A stretch of DNA of 64,000 nt. Origin: Vombatus ursinus (lineage: Eukaryota; Chordata; Mammalia; Diprotodontia; Vombatidae). Shown piece after piece: positions 34,394 through 45,029 of this stretch. Position 1 is the first letter of the stretch; the number at the start of each line of letters is the position of its first letter. The stretch lies in NCBI RefSeq assembly GCF_900497805.2, contig NW_020954556.1, positions 56,998,907 to 57,062,906 on the forward strand. The letters run 5' to 3'. The notes beneath the pieces are model-generated. The model was not told the origin of the DNA, ran no database searches, and worked only from the letters and a program-made list of their open reading frames with translations. The position numbers were made by a program, and so were the translations under genes.

Positions 34394-34663
34394 AGGAGAA
34401 TAAGTATTTATATAGCACCTACTATGTGCCAAGGCTTTGTGTTAAGTTCTTTATAATTGTTAACTCCTTTGATTCTCACAACAACCTTGGGAGGTAGATG
34501 CTGCTATTATCTCCATTTTGGGGTTTAAGAAATTTTAGGCAAACAAAGTGTAAGTAACTTGCCCAAGGTCACACAGCTAGTAAGTATCTGAGTCTGAATT
34601 TGAACTCTGGCCTTCCTGACTCCAGCCTCAGCACTCTACCCTCTTTACCACCTGGCTGCCCCT
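34394..34663 (-). mobile_element. MIR SINE, antisense
   Basis: GCACCTACTATGTGCCAAGG, GATTCTCACAACAACCTTGG, CCCAAGGTCACACAGCTAG, and ACCACCTGGCTGCCCC at the right. Confidence 0.92.
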
Positions 34664-34669
34664 GCCCTT

Positions 34670-34985
34670 CCCTAACTTCATTTATGTCCCAATTAAAATC
34701 CCTTCTCTTACTTGAAGACTTCCCTAAGCCCTCTTAATCCTAATGCCTTTCCTCTATTAATTATTGATTAATCAATATTAATAATGATTAATTAATTAAT
34801 AATAAATTAATAACAGCAAGTTAATTAAATAGTTTATCCTGTATGTGGCATGCTTTGTAAATATTTTTTAGGATCTTGTCTCTCCCACTAGATTGTAAGT
34901 TCCTTAAGGACAAGTACTATGTTTTGCATCCCTCCAGCAGTAACCACAATGCCTGGCATATAGCAGGTGCTTAATAAATTGGACT
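34670..34985 (+). repeat. L2 3' end with internal TTAAT expansion
   Basis: CTTCCCTAAGCCCTCTTAAT, CCACTAGATTGTAAGTTCC and AATGCCTGGCATATAGCAGG. A TTAATAAT-rich run lies at 34758-34815. Confidence 0.85.
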
Positions 34986-35545
34986 GATTAACACAAAAAG
35001 AAAGAGGAAAAAAACCAACATAGTTAATCAGTACAGCAAAAAAAGAAAAAGTCTGAAAATATATGCAATATACACACTTGTGTATCTCTTCCACCTCTGG
35101 AAAGGGATGGGATGGAAGTATATTTATTTTCACATCTCTTCTTTCAAGCCATGCTTGTTCTTTGTAATTTGGCAACATTTGCCTTTGCTTTTGATTTTGA
35201 CAACATTTGTCTATGTGCACAAGGTCATATTTATGATTGTTCTTTCCACTTACATTACTGTTATCCTTGTGTATGTTGTTTCCTGGCTCTGTTTACTTCA
35301 CTTTGCATTGGTTTTTATAGATCTCTTTACACTTCTCTGTATTCCCCACATTCATCATGTAACTTTCTGTTACATTTATGTACTATAGTTTGTTTAGCCA
35401 TTTCCTGATCAGTAGGCATCTACTTTGTTTCCAATTCTTTGCTATCACAAAAAGTATTGCTATAAATATTTTGTTATATGTGGAGACTTTCTTCTTATCA
35501 ATGGCCTCCTTGGAGGATAAACCTAGTAGTGATTTCTCCGGGCAG

Positions 35546-35660
35546 TCAGCCAATAAATATTTATTGTGCCTACTATGTTCCAGGCACTGCACCAAGTACT
35601 GGAGATCCAGAAAGTGGCTAAAGTTAGTCCTTGACCTCAAGGACTTATACTCTAATGGTT
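35546..35660 (-). repeat. L2 tail inserted in L1, antisense
   Basis: CAATAAATATTTATTGTGCC, CCAGGCACTGCACCAAGTAC, CCTTGACCTCAAGGACTTAT. L1 sequence continues on both sides. Confidence 0.85.
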
Positions 35661-36181
35661 AAAGGTTATGGACATTTTGGTCACTTTATTTGTATAACCA
35701 AATAACCTTCCAAAATAGTTGTACTAATTCATAGCTTCACCAACAATGCACCAGAGTACTTATTGCTATTTTTTGTGGTATTTACCAATTTGCAGAGTGT
35801 AAGGTTATACCTTAGGGTTGTTTTTGGAACATTCTTACATGTTTGGAGTTCTTCTTTTAAGAACTCTTTGTTCATCTCCTTTGATCACTTGTCTCTTGAG
35901 GAATGGCTTTTGCTCTTATGTATATTTGTTAATGGTTTACATACTTTTGATACCAAACCCTTATCAGAGAAATTTGATACAAAGCTTTTTTTTCTCACTT
36001 GACCAATACCCTTATTATTCTACTTGTATTAATTTTGTCTTCACCAAGGCTTTTCAGTTTCTCTAATCAAAGTTATCAATTTCATTTTCTGTAATTGTCT
36101 CTATCCCTTGTTTGGTTAAGAATACATCTTCTATCCATAGCTATGAGACATGTCATCTGCTTCTCTTCTATTATTTGTTTT

Positions 36182-36263
36182 ATTAATATTATTATATTTT
36201 AATAGTGTGATATGTTTATATTATTAATATTATTATATTTTAATAGTATGATACATTTAAAAT
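36182..36263. repeat. 41-bp tandem duplication
   Basis: ATTAATATTATTATATTTTA followed by ATAGTGTGATATGTTTA is repeated 41 bp on with about three substitutions, inside the L1 fossil. Confidence 0.8.
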
Positions 36264-36567
36264 GCATCATGTAATATGATGTAACTTGTTGGTCCAAGCC
36301 TAATTTCTACCAGATTTGATTTCCAATTTTCCCAACAATTTTTATTAAATAGGGGGTCCTTTCCTCGGTAGTTTTTGTTTTTTGGTTTATTAAATTGTGG
36401 TAGTCTGACAGAATTTTATTTAAAATTTTTGAATTGATATTCATTAATGGTACTGATAGCATTGGTTTATTGTTCTGTGCTTTATCTGTACCTGTTTAGG
36501 TGTGAGGATTATATTTGTCTCATAAAAGAAATCTGGTAGGATGCTTTCTCAATATTTGAGAATAATT

Positions 36568-37030
36568 TGTATAATGTCAACAAGTTAATAAGCCTTTATT
36601 ATGTGCTTACTATGTGACAGATAGTGTGCTGAGGGCTGAGAATACAAATACAAGCAGAAAGAAAAGCAATCTCTCCCTCCCCTCAAGGATCTTACATTCA
36701 ATGGAAGAAGACAGCATATATACGGGAGCTGAAAATGGCTGGGGAAGGAGCCCAATGGATGTTTGCTGGCTCTGGGCATGTGGAGATGGGTCCGTAGTAC
36801 AGACTAGAGAGTACTGAAGACCTGGATATCCTGGTCCTCCCAGGACCAGGATAAATTAGAGGGTTTAGGTAGGAGGAACCCGTCAATCAGAGGAAGAGGC
36901 TGTTGGGTAGAGGTACTTCCAATGGGAGAAGGCCAGGTATGGAATGAGATTCTAGGATGTGGAAGTTTCTGTGACATGGTAGAAGTCCTATGGAGTAGGT
37001 TACAGCAATGCAACCTGGAGAGTATCTTTA
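36568..37030 (-). repeat. L2 3' region, antisense
   Basis: AAGCCTTTATTATGTGCTTA, TCCCCTCAAGGATCTTACAT. The right half (36740-37030) is only weakly L2-like. Confidence 0.65.
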
Positions 37031-37224
37031 TTATTTGTCAGTTAAAAGTTTGATAGAATTGAAGGAGGAGGATTAATTTCAACATTTTTTGTCAGTGATA
37101 TTTGTGTTAATTTTTGTGAATAAATATTTTGATATTTTAATGTTGTTTTAAGTAAAATATAAAGTTTTTTCTTTTATTATTTAATGTAAGTGGATGTCAT
37201 GAATGACAAGACACATTGCTAGTT

Positions 37225-37440
37225 AAGAACTGGGGATGCCAAGAAATGCAAAAGACAGGTCCTGCCCTCAAGGAACTCACAATTTAATGATTACTATGTG
37301 CCAAGCACCTACTATGTGCTAAGTTAACTAAGGATATAAATAGGGAAGTGAAGCAGTTTATACCTTTAAGCTTACATTTTAATGGAGGGAACAACCAGGA
37401 GAGTGCTGGTAAATGTTTAACAACAGCCTTTCCAAAACAA
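37225..37440 (-). repeat. L2 3' tail pieces, antisense
   Basis: CTGCCCTCAAGGAACTCAC, ACTATGTGCCAAGCACC, AGCTTACATTTTAATGGAGG. Confidence 0.7.
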
Positions 37441-37500
37441 TGTAAGTAGGACACATTTTCAGGTTTAATCTACATTATTAACATTTTCTTCATCACTTTC

Positions 37501-37748
37501 TTGAGGCAGTTAGGTATCACAGTGGATAGGGAGCTGGGCCTGGAATCAAGAGGACCTGAGTTTTAATTAGGTTTCTGATACTTACTGTGTGACCCTGGGC
37601 AAATCACTAACCTCTGATTGTTTTCTCAACTGTAATGGATATAAAAACAGCCCCTACCTTGAAGGGTTGTTGCTGGGACTAAATGAGATAATATTTGTAA
37701 AGTCATTAGCACAGTACCTCACACATAGGCTCCACATAAGTGCTTATT
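37501..37748 (+). mobile_element. MIR-type marsupial SINE
   Basis: ATCACAGTGGATAGGGAGCTG, GTGTGACCCTGGGCAAATC, TTGTTGCTGGGACTAAATG and the tail TAGCACAGTACCTCACACAT. Confidence 0.88.
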
Positions 37749-37808
37749 CCTCCCTTCCCTTCCCTTCCCTTAATATTTAATTAATATTCCCTTCCTCTGG
37801 GAATAGCC

Positions 37809-37966
37809 CAGAGGTGTCATACTCAGGTCTATTCCCAAGTACTACCTGAACCAGATTAAAATTTAGTTGGGAAATGTTTAACAAAATAAATAATAATACA
37901 ATAAAACATAGATAAATGTTAATTGGTGGTTTCAGGGATCATTTCTATTTGAGTTTGACACTTGGT
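37809..37966. mobile_element. Short hAT-type MITE
   Basis: Inverted ends: CAGAGGTGTCATACTC at left, GAGTTTGACACTTGG at right. The interior is AT-rich with AACATAGATAAATGTTAATTGG. Confidence 0.7.
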
Positions 37967-38237
37967 CTAGATAATCAACAAAACAAAAAAAATTTTAAAG
38001 CCATGATTTGAAGTGTTTACTGATTTCTGAGGTATAAATGCTCATACTGAAAATTTAACAATCAACCCTGGGCTTAAGCTTGCTCAGCATATCCCCTGAA
38101 AACAGCATATATTGAGGGTTGGTGGCCGGGGTGTTTTGGTAAGAAAAATCACTGTGATGGTTGGTGAATGGACCCTTAGGCTTATTGATTGACGTGCCCT
38201 TTCTGGTACCAATGACAGTACTGATTTGCTTCCGTTT

Positions 38238-38335
38238 CCTACTTCCAATTAGAATGTAAGCTCTTGAGGGTAAGGGACTGTTTAATGTTTTTTTTTTTCT
38301 TTTTGTCTTTATATCTCCAGGGCTTAGCAAGTAGT
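38238..38335 (+). repeat. L2 3' tail
   Basis: TTAGAATGTAAGCTCTTGAG, TATATCTCCAGGGCTTAGC. Confidence 0.75.
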
Positions 38336-38339
38336 ATAA

Positions 38340-38660
38340 AATTTAATCAAATTTATATTTCTTTTGGTTAATGAGTTTATTTCTATAATTTAATGTTCTT
38401 TTTTGTATGTCACCTACATACCTTGGATTGAATAGTGAAAATAAAATAGTGAATAGTGAAAGCCTTTAAAAAACAAATTAAGGTTAACAACTCATTTTGT
38501 ATTCTCAGAACTAGTTCCATTGCTTTTCAGCAGGTACAAATCTTTTTTAAAATGTGCATGAGTCCTCAACAGTGTGCTTTCTGAAATGATCCCTGATAAA
38601 TGCTAAATTGTATTTAAAAAACATAATACAGTGATGGAATTTCTGTAGCTCTGGCAAATG
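38340..38660. other. AT-rich intronic sequence, nothing recognised
   Basis: ATAGTGAA is repeated three times near 38430-38460. No gene or repeat family is recognised. Confidence 0.4.
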
Positions 38661-38664
38661 GTAG

Positions 38665-38983
38665 ATAGTGTTTTCCAAATTATGGTTCCTAGAATCCTGG
38701 TGTCCTGAGCAATGTTTATTGGGTCCTTGAGTAAATATTCTAGAAGTATTTTCTTCTTAAGATTAATACTTTTAAAAATCCATATCATAAGAAATAACTT
38801 GTGACACTTGTTTGATATAAAAATATGCTTAATTTCCTCTGGTCAATTCCAGATTTGTCAAATTTTCATTTATCTTCCATTTTTCCTAGAAGATAAAATG
38901 TCTCAGACTCCTGATCAATATTTATGTGTTCTGTTGCTATTCCTTAAACCACAAAGTGGTCAAAAAGTTTAAGAAAAACTGAT
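38665..38983. mobile_element. hAT-type DNA transposon fragment
   Basis: Left end TAGTGTTTTCCAAATTATGG; right end AAGTTTAAGAAAAACTGAT is its imperfect inverse, as in MER-type hAT elements. Confidence 0.5.
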
Positions 38984-38984
38984 A

Positions 38985-39210
38985 TAAAGGGCAATGGACT
39001 TGGAATCCAAAAAACTGGATTGCTTTTCTGGCTTATTCCTGGCCCTGGGACTGTGATCAAGTCACAAATCCTCTGAGCTTCAATTTTCTAATTTCTTAAA
39101 TAGAGATGATACTTTATTTATCCTGCCTTGCTGAGTTGTTGTAAGGCTCAAATAACGTATGTAAAACCTTAACCATAAAGGTCAATATAAATATGTTATT
39201 TATCATGGAA
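38985..39210 (+). repeat. MIR-like SINE, old
   Basis: GGCAATGGACTTGGAATCC, GGGACTGTGATCAAGTCAC, TTGCTGAGTTGTTGTAAGG. Confidence 0.75.
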
Positions 39211-39701
39211 TGAATATTGACTTCAAAAAATTTTAAAACCCAAGTTGAAATTGTTATATATTTATGTATAGTTAGTTGAGCCTTCACTGTCCCAACTATA
39301 ATTAGTTTTAATTGCTAATAAGTAATTTTCTTTTTGAAAGCTACTTTACTAATTAAAACTTGAATTTTTTTTTTGGTGACCAGATTTGAAGCTATATGTA
39401 CTTTGGGTAAAAAACATTTTTTATCCAGGAAGCACAATAAAAATAGTTTCTTTTCCCTCAGATGAAATGGAAAGTCAACAGACATTCTCAAAGTGCCAAA
39501 ATAGGGTAAAGACAGAAAATTTTTATTTTGTCCTTGATAGTTCAGGAAAGCTTTGGCAAAGAAATTCTCTCTAAGATGTTTGTTTTGTTTATTTAAAAGG
39601 AGCTAATTTGTCTCCTTGCTTATTCTTCAACTAGATAATGTTTCTAAAACATTGAGCTGTTCACTAAAGAATCTTCCTGAGAGCAAATTGGAACATTTAA
39701 A

Positions 39702-39768
39702 TCTTTTTTGTTGTTGTTGTTGTTGTTGTTATTATTATTATTATTGTTGTTATTATTATTATTATTAT
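39702..39768. repeat. (TTG)n(TTA)n microsatellite
   Basis: Alternating blocks of GTT and ATT triplets. Confidence 0.95.
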
Positions 39769-40131
39769 GGTTTGTAGCTCTTAGTCCTACCAGTTCAGTT
39801 CCAGATCCTCCTTTTATATTTGTGACTTAATCAAACTACTGATCTGGAGCCCACCCAGGCAAAGTTGCATCTAGAAGCCTTTCAAATCATTCTTGAGAGA
39901 GCCATTAGATAGAAAAGACTATTAAAGTTTCATTAGAATGCAACATAGTGATTTCTTATCCTGTTTACCCAAGGGATTCCTAAGTACACTTAAAGGATTC
40001 ATATGTCTCCAATAGCTAGGAGTTGACACATTCAGTAATTCTTTTGATTTTTCAAATAGTGCACAAAGGTCTAGCCAAATTACCCTGCACTGTATTTCAC
40101 AACCCCTATTAGAAATACTTCTGTAGCAGGA

Positions 40132-40312
40132 ATTATTAACCTTTTTTTGTCATGAACTCCTTCTGCAATTTGGTGAAGCTTTTGGAGCCATTCTCAAAAT
40201 AATGTTTTTAAATGCATAAAATTAAATATGTAAGATTACAACAGAAACCGATACAGTTATAAATAAATATATGTAAGTTCATAGCCTGCAAGTTAAGAAC
40301 CTCTGCTCTAAT
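40132..40312. mobile_element. hAT-type MITE
   Basis: Left AGGAATTATTAACCTTTTTT; right AAGTTAAGAACCTCTGC is its inverse. The interior GTTTTTAAATGCATAAAATT is typical of one mammalian hAT family. Confidence 0.65.
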
Positions 40313-40477
40313 GCATAGATTACCATGGTAGAAGCAATAGGTTAATAGAAAGTTGAAAACTGAAAGTTATTTTTGTCTACTTTACTAACCAAGTTTTCTA
40401 TAGGGTGATTGTTTTTGCAAAAGAACTGTTGTCAGGTTTCACTCCTGATCAGAGATTTTTATTTCATTCCATTCAGA

Positions 40478-40672
40478 AAGATCACTGGCTTTACATTCAG
40501 AAGACACGAGTTCAGTCAGATTTCATCTCTGACATTTATCAGCTTGTTAATTTGGACAATTCACTTAACGTTCTTGGGCTGCAGCTTCCCCATCTGTAAA
40601 ATGATGGGGTTGGACGATAGTATCTGGCCCCTGAGTTCCCTTAAAACTCTAGAGTTTGGATACTATGATTTT
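40478..40672 (+). mobile_element. CORE/MIR-like SINE
   Basis: GATCACTGGCTTTACATTCAG, CTTCCCCATCTGTAAAATG and the tail GAGTTCCCTTAAAACTC. Confidence 0.75.
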
Positions 40673-40679
40673 TATATAT

Positions 40680-42112
40680 TTTTTCAAAAATAAGTTTTTT
40701 ATTGATATCTTCTGCTTCTTACATAGTTATAGTTATGCCAAACATCCCTTTACCTCCCATTTCCAGAGAATCAACCCATATAAAAAAATTAGTATTTTTT
40801 TGAAAAAAGTGAAAAAAGCAGCACAATTGATAGATACATTGAAAAAGTCTGAAAACACATGCAATGTGTAATCCTTGTGCACCTTCTACCTCCGCAGAGG
40901 GATAGTTTGGGGGGCAGTCATCTCATGTCTCTTCATTTGAGTCTTACTTGATCTTTAATTTTGTTACATTCACTTTTGATTTTTTTTTTTGACAGATAGT
41001 TCTTTCCATTTACATTATTGTAGTTACATGTATATTTTTGGGGCAGTGCAGTGGATAGGGTGCTGGGCCTAGAGTGAGAAAAATCTGAGTTCAAATCTGG
41101 TCTCAGATACTTCCCAGATGTGTGACCTTGGGCAAATCACTTAACTTCTATTGCCTCAGTTTCCTCATCTGTAAAATGGAAATAATTATAGTACGTACCT
41201 ACCAACGTTATTGTGAGGATCAAATGAGATAATAATTATAAAGCACATAGCACAGTGCTTGACACATAATAAGCACTATATAAATGTTGGCTGTTGTTAT
41301 TTTTATTGTTATTGTTAGCTCTGCTTACTTTACTCTGCATCAGTTCATGTAGATCTTTCCATGCTTTTCTGTATTCATCACACACATATCATTTCTTGCA
41401 GCATATTAATATTTCATTGCATTCATGTACCATAATTTGTTTTGCCATTTGCCAATCACTGGCCATCCTTTTTTTTTTTTTCAAATTCTTTGCTATCACA
41501 AAAAACGCTACTATAAATATTTTGTCTTTTATGGGGGAATTTATTCTTATCAGTGTCTTCCTTTGGGTATAAGCCCAGTCACAGAGTCTCTGGTTCAAAA
41601 GGTATGGACATTTTAGTTACTTTATTTGCATAATCCAAATTGCTTTTTAAAATGATTGTACCATTTCATATAGCTCCATCAACAATGTATTAGTATTCCT
41701 CATTCCATGACCCCTCCAGAATTGACTATTCCCATTTTTGTTGTCTTTGCCAATTTGCATGATTTGCATTTTTCTTGGAGCATTATTTCATGTAGGTGGG
41801 AATACTTTGCAATTCTTTTAAGAACTGTTTGTTCGTATCCTTTGACTACTTAACTATTGAGGAATGGCTATTAGTACTACCCATGCATATGTATTATTTA
41901 GGTATCTTAGACACCAAACCCTTATCAGAGAAATTTGGTGTAAAGATTTTTTCCTATTCATTCCTTCTTATCCTAGGTGTATTATTTTTCTCTGTGCAGA
42001 AGCTTTTCAGTTTCATGTAATCAAAGTTAACTATTTTATCTTTTGTAAGTGCCTCAATCTTGAGTTAAGAATACATCACCAATGCTTAGCTGTGAGAGGT
42101 ATATGATCTACT
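40680..42112 (-). mobile_element. L1 3' region, antisense, with SINE inserted
   Basis: TTTTTTATTGATATCTTCTGC marks the 3' end; then CCTTCTACCTCCGCAGAGGG, ATTTGTTTTGCCATTTGCC, ATTCTTTGCTATCACAAAA and CCCTTATCAGAGAAATTTGG. A SINE at 41040-41290 splits it. Confidence 0.88.
41040..41290 (+). mobile_element. MIR-type marsupial SINE in L1
   Basis: GGGGCAGTGCAGTGGATAGG, GTGTGACCTTGGGCAAATC, AAATGAGATAATAATTATAA and the tail CACAGTGCTTGACACAT. Confidence 0.92.
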
Positions 42113-42500
42113 CTCTTCAGGACTGTGAGTGAGGAGGAGGGGGAAAGAATTGAAAACGGAGAAGGGAGAAAGAAGGAGGCTTTGTTTTCGTGGTGGGAAG
42201 GGAGTTCGTTCTACTGATGAATGTTCCTGTGAGTGAAGAGAGATGTTCTTTGAAGGGAGATGGGGACCTTGCTCTGGATGTTTTCTAGGATATTGGTGCT
42301 TGAAAGGACCACTTGTCCTACCTTGGGAAGGGGGAAATGGGAACTCCTGGGGGTGACTGGTACTTGAGGGAGTCTGAAGGCATGAATGCACAAAGGACAG
42401 ATTTTTTAGGCAAATGTGGAAAAATGATTTTATTTCACATCACAATATTGTGAACTATTATAGTACTCATGCTATATTTCTCTTTTCAAATTCCTTCTCA
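42113..42500. other. Purine-rich intronic sequence, nothing recognised
   Basis: An open minus-strand frame of 101 codons (42086-42391) is proline/serine/histidine-rich because of base composition. I see no domain. Confidence 0.4.
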
Positions 42501-42504
42501 GCAA

Positions 42505-42738
42505 GTTAGAGCAGGGGGTAGACTGCAGCTCCTGGAGTCAAAAAGACCCAGGTTCAAATCTAACCTTTGACACTGACTAGATGTGTAAACTTGGACAAGT
42601 TACTTAATCTCTGCCTCAGTTATCTCAATTGTAAAATGGGGTTAATAACAGTATCTACCTAGTTGTTTTGCTGATCAAATGAGATAATATTTGTAAAGTG
42701 CCTAACACATAGTAGGCACTATGTAAATGCTTATTCCC
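42505..42738 (+). mobile_element. MIR-type marsupial SINE
   Basis: CCTGGAGTCAAAAAGACCC, TTCAAATCTAACCTTTGAC, AATGAGATAATATTTGTAAA, CCTAACACATAGTAGGCAC. Confidence 0.9.
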
Positions 42739-42739
42739 T

Positions 42740-42905
42740 TCCACAGACACTAAATAGCTGTATCAGTATGGGCAATCACCTAACTTTTTAGAGTTTCAGT
42801 TCCGTTATTTGTAAAATGGAGGTAATAAAGCAGTACATACCTCAATTAGTTTATTGAGGAATGAACTTTGCAAGCCATAAAACATAATTTAAATGTGAGT
42901 CATTT
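42740..42905 (+). repeat. MIR-type SINE, second partial copy
   Basis: AGCTGTATCAGTATGGGCAA, TTTGTAAAATGGAGGTAATAA. Confidence 0.75.
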
Positions 42906-43015
42906 CAGGAATTGTATGAAGTATTGCTCTGTATTGCTATATTAGGAACCAAATTTGAATATCATTTATGGAAAACTTCACTCTGCCACTGGTGCCTAAC
43001 AGTAGCAGCAATAAC

Positions 43016-43362
43016 AACAATGATACATTAATAGCTAACACTTACATAGCCCTTTAAAGTTTGCCAAGCATCTTATAAATATTATTTTATCCTCATAACA
43101 ACCCTGGAAGACAGGGCTTTTCTTATCCTCATTCTAGAGATGAGAAAACTGAGGCAGACAGATCTGTAGTCAGTAGAGTGCTACTCATGGAATTCTAAAA
43201 TGACCTGAGACTGAGTTTAGATATGAATGGGGAGGGAAGGAAAGGAATTAGAACCTGTGATTTCATTGCTATAGAAAACTCATTGAAATCTGGGGCACTG
43301 AAAGGTTAAATATCTTCCCCAAGGTCACAGAGCTAATATGTGGCCAAGCCATGATGTGATTC
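43016..43362 (-). repeat. Two MIR pieces, antisense
   Basis: 43016-43170: TAGCTAACACTTACATAGCC, CTCATAACAACCCTGGAAG, AGATGAGAAAACTGAGGC. 43300-43362: TTCCCCAAGGTCACAGAGC. About 130 bp of unrelated sequence lies between. Confidence 0.8.
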
Positions 43363-43795
43363 CAGTCAGTCATTAAGTCCATAAATATGTTACTATGTTA
43401 GGCACTGTGCAAAGCACTGGAGATACAGAGAAAGCAAAAGACAGTTCTTGCTCTCAGGGAGCTCCCTGAGGCAGACAACATACAAACAACTCTGAACAAA
43501 CAAGATAAACTTGGAGATAATCAATAAAGGGAAAGCACTAGAGAAAGACTTCTTGTAGAAGTTGGGCTTTTAGTGGGGAGGCAGAAATGAAGAGAATGAG
43601 TTAATTCCAGTCATGGGGGACAGCCAGTGAAAATGCCTGGAGTCCAGAGCTCCAGTGTTTTGCTAAAGGCACAGCAAGGAGTTCAGTGTCTTTGGATTGA
43701 TTATACTTAGAGAGGAAGAAAGTGTAAGAAGACTGGAAAGGTAGAAAATGGCCAGGTTGTGAAGGGCTTTAAAGACCAAACAGAAGAATTATAAA
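43363..43795 (-). mobile_element. L2 3' region, antisense
   Basis: GGCACTGTGCAAAGCACTGG, AAATGCCTGGAGTCCAGAGC, GTTGTGAAGGGCTTTAAAGA. Confidence 0.88.
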
Positions 43796-43924
43796 CTATT
43801 GACCACAATATTAAATCATTACTAATAAAGAGAAAAGTAAAACAAACTAAAGCTAAGGTTTCACCTCACATTTAGTATATTGGCAAAATAACAAAAGATG
43901 AAATAGTGTTTGAAGGGTTGATTT

Positions 43925-44060
43925 AGAAGGACAATCAGCAAATATTTATTAAGCACCTAGTAACTTTGAGGAATTGTACTGGGCACTGGGGATATGAAGA
44001 TGAAGACAGAAATATTTCCTAATCTCCAGGGGTTCATATTCTATTAATGGTCAAGCAAAA
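43925..44060 (-). repeat. L2 tail, antisense
   Basis: CAAATATTTATTAAGCACC, TGGGCACTGGGGATATGAAG. Confidence 0.8.
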
Positions 44061-44086
44061 ATATATATATATATATATATATATAG
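44058..44086. repeat. (AT)n microsatellite
   Basis: About 14 AT units, 260 bp before SOS1 exon 2. Confidence 0.95.
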
Positions 44087-44344
44087 TCTATGTATATCAT
44101 GAACACAAAATAAATTCAAGTCAACAAGCATGTACTCAAGAAAGCATGTATTTGCTTTAAATTATTTTTTATTTTAAAAATCTAATAACAAAACGTAATC
44201 AGCTGGTAATACCTTACTTTATATGTATGCAATTACATGTTTTTCACTAAAATTTTTTTCTAACATTTACCAAATTCATGTATAGTACACTATGAACATT
44301 GACTAGCAAAAACTAAGTTTAATTACATTTCTTTCTGGTTGTAG

Positions 44345-44470
44345 GTCCAGATGCAAGTCCATCCTACACTTGCATCAAATGAGGATGCTCTCCAGTATGT
44401 TGAAGAGTTAATTCTACAGCTGTTAAGTATGCTGTGCCAAGCTCAACCCCGCAGCGTTTTAGATGTTGAG
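44345..44470 (+). CDS. SOS1: SOS1 exon 2 (residues 30-71, histone fold)
   Basis: The exon has 126 bp, 42 codons, phase 0 at both ends. The acceptor is TTGTAG before GTCCAG and the donor is GTATGA after GAG. It encodes the first part of the N-terminal histone-fold domain, which packs against the DH-PH and Rem/Cdc25 modules and takes part in membrane-dependent release of autoinhibition. The core [19 protein letters not shown] and CQAQPRS segments match human SOS1. Differences from human, from memory, are G32M, E39A, D42E, N57S, A67V and S68L, making this the most divergent of the five exons. A 44-kb repeat-filled intron precedes it and a 10-kb intron follows. Confidence 0.96.
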
Positions 44471-45025
44471 GTATGATAATTTTTCATATGTAAGTGTGTG
44501 TGATCTCTATGTGTGTGGTGTTGTAATGCCATTGGGGGATTAAATTGGCTCTTCATAAAAATGTACGATATTATAAAATAAAGAATAGATCTATTTAACC
44601 TTTATATTAGATAGGTTTCTGATTTCTAGAGGACCAATGAAGTATGCTACCCACCTTTTGGTAGAGAGGTGATAGACTCAGAGTCAGAATGAGGCATATG
44701 TTTTTTAGATGTGACCAATACAGGAATTTGTTTTGCTTGACTATACATAATTGCTAGGAGGGTTTTTTTAATTTATTTTTTTCATGGGGGAGTAGTTGTG
44801 CAGGAGATAAAATTGATACTTGTTCACTGAAAAAAATACGATTTTATTTTTTAAAAATACCGGTTGAATTAAGTTTTTATTGTCTGGTTCCATATTTTGT
44901 TTTTAAATAAGTTGGCTACCTAAATAGTAGCTTTGTGCTAATGGTATAATGTGCTAACTCCTATTGAATCCCTAGCATTACAAAATATTTTTTTAGCTTT
45001 TTCTAGTGTTTTAAAAAAATCTGTC
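44471..45025. other. Start of SOS1 intron 2, nothing recognised
   Basis: Below the exon 2 donor the sequence is AT-rich with no repeat family I can name. Confidence 0.5.
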
Positions 45026-45029
45026 GTCT

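Larger units (their letters stand above)
34255..36520 (-). mobile_element. L1 3' region, antisense, with nested insertions
   Basis: The 3' UTR starts at 34255 (AATAAATTTTATTGTGTC), is split by a MIR and an L2 piece (34394-34985), and resumes at 34990 with CTCTTCCACCTCTGGAAAGG, AGTTTGTTTAGCCATTTCC, CCAATTCTTTGCTATCAC and AACCCTTATCAGAGAAATTTG. An L2 tail at 35546-35660 is a further insertion. The mirrored 80-110-codon ORFs here are L1 relics. Confidence 0.87.

Noticed and set aside
34888-36066. Several overlapping 80-110-codon ORFs with membrane-like composition
   Set aside because: All lie in an antisense L1 3' end; the same pattern repeats at 41.3-42.1 kb.
42086-42391. 101-codon minus-strand ORF, Pro/Ser/His-rich
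   Set aside because: Composition follows from a purine-rich plus strand; no domain, start context or splice support.
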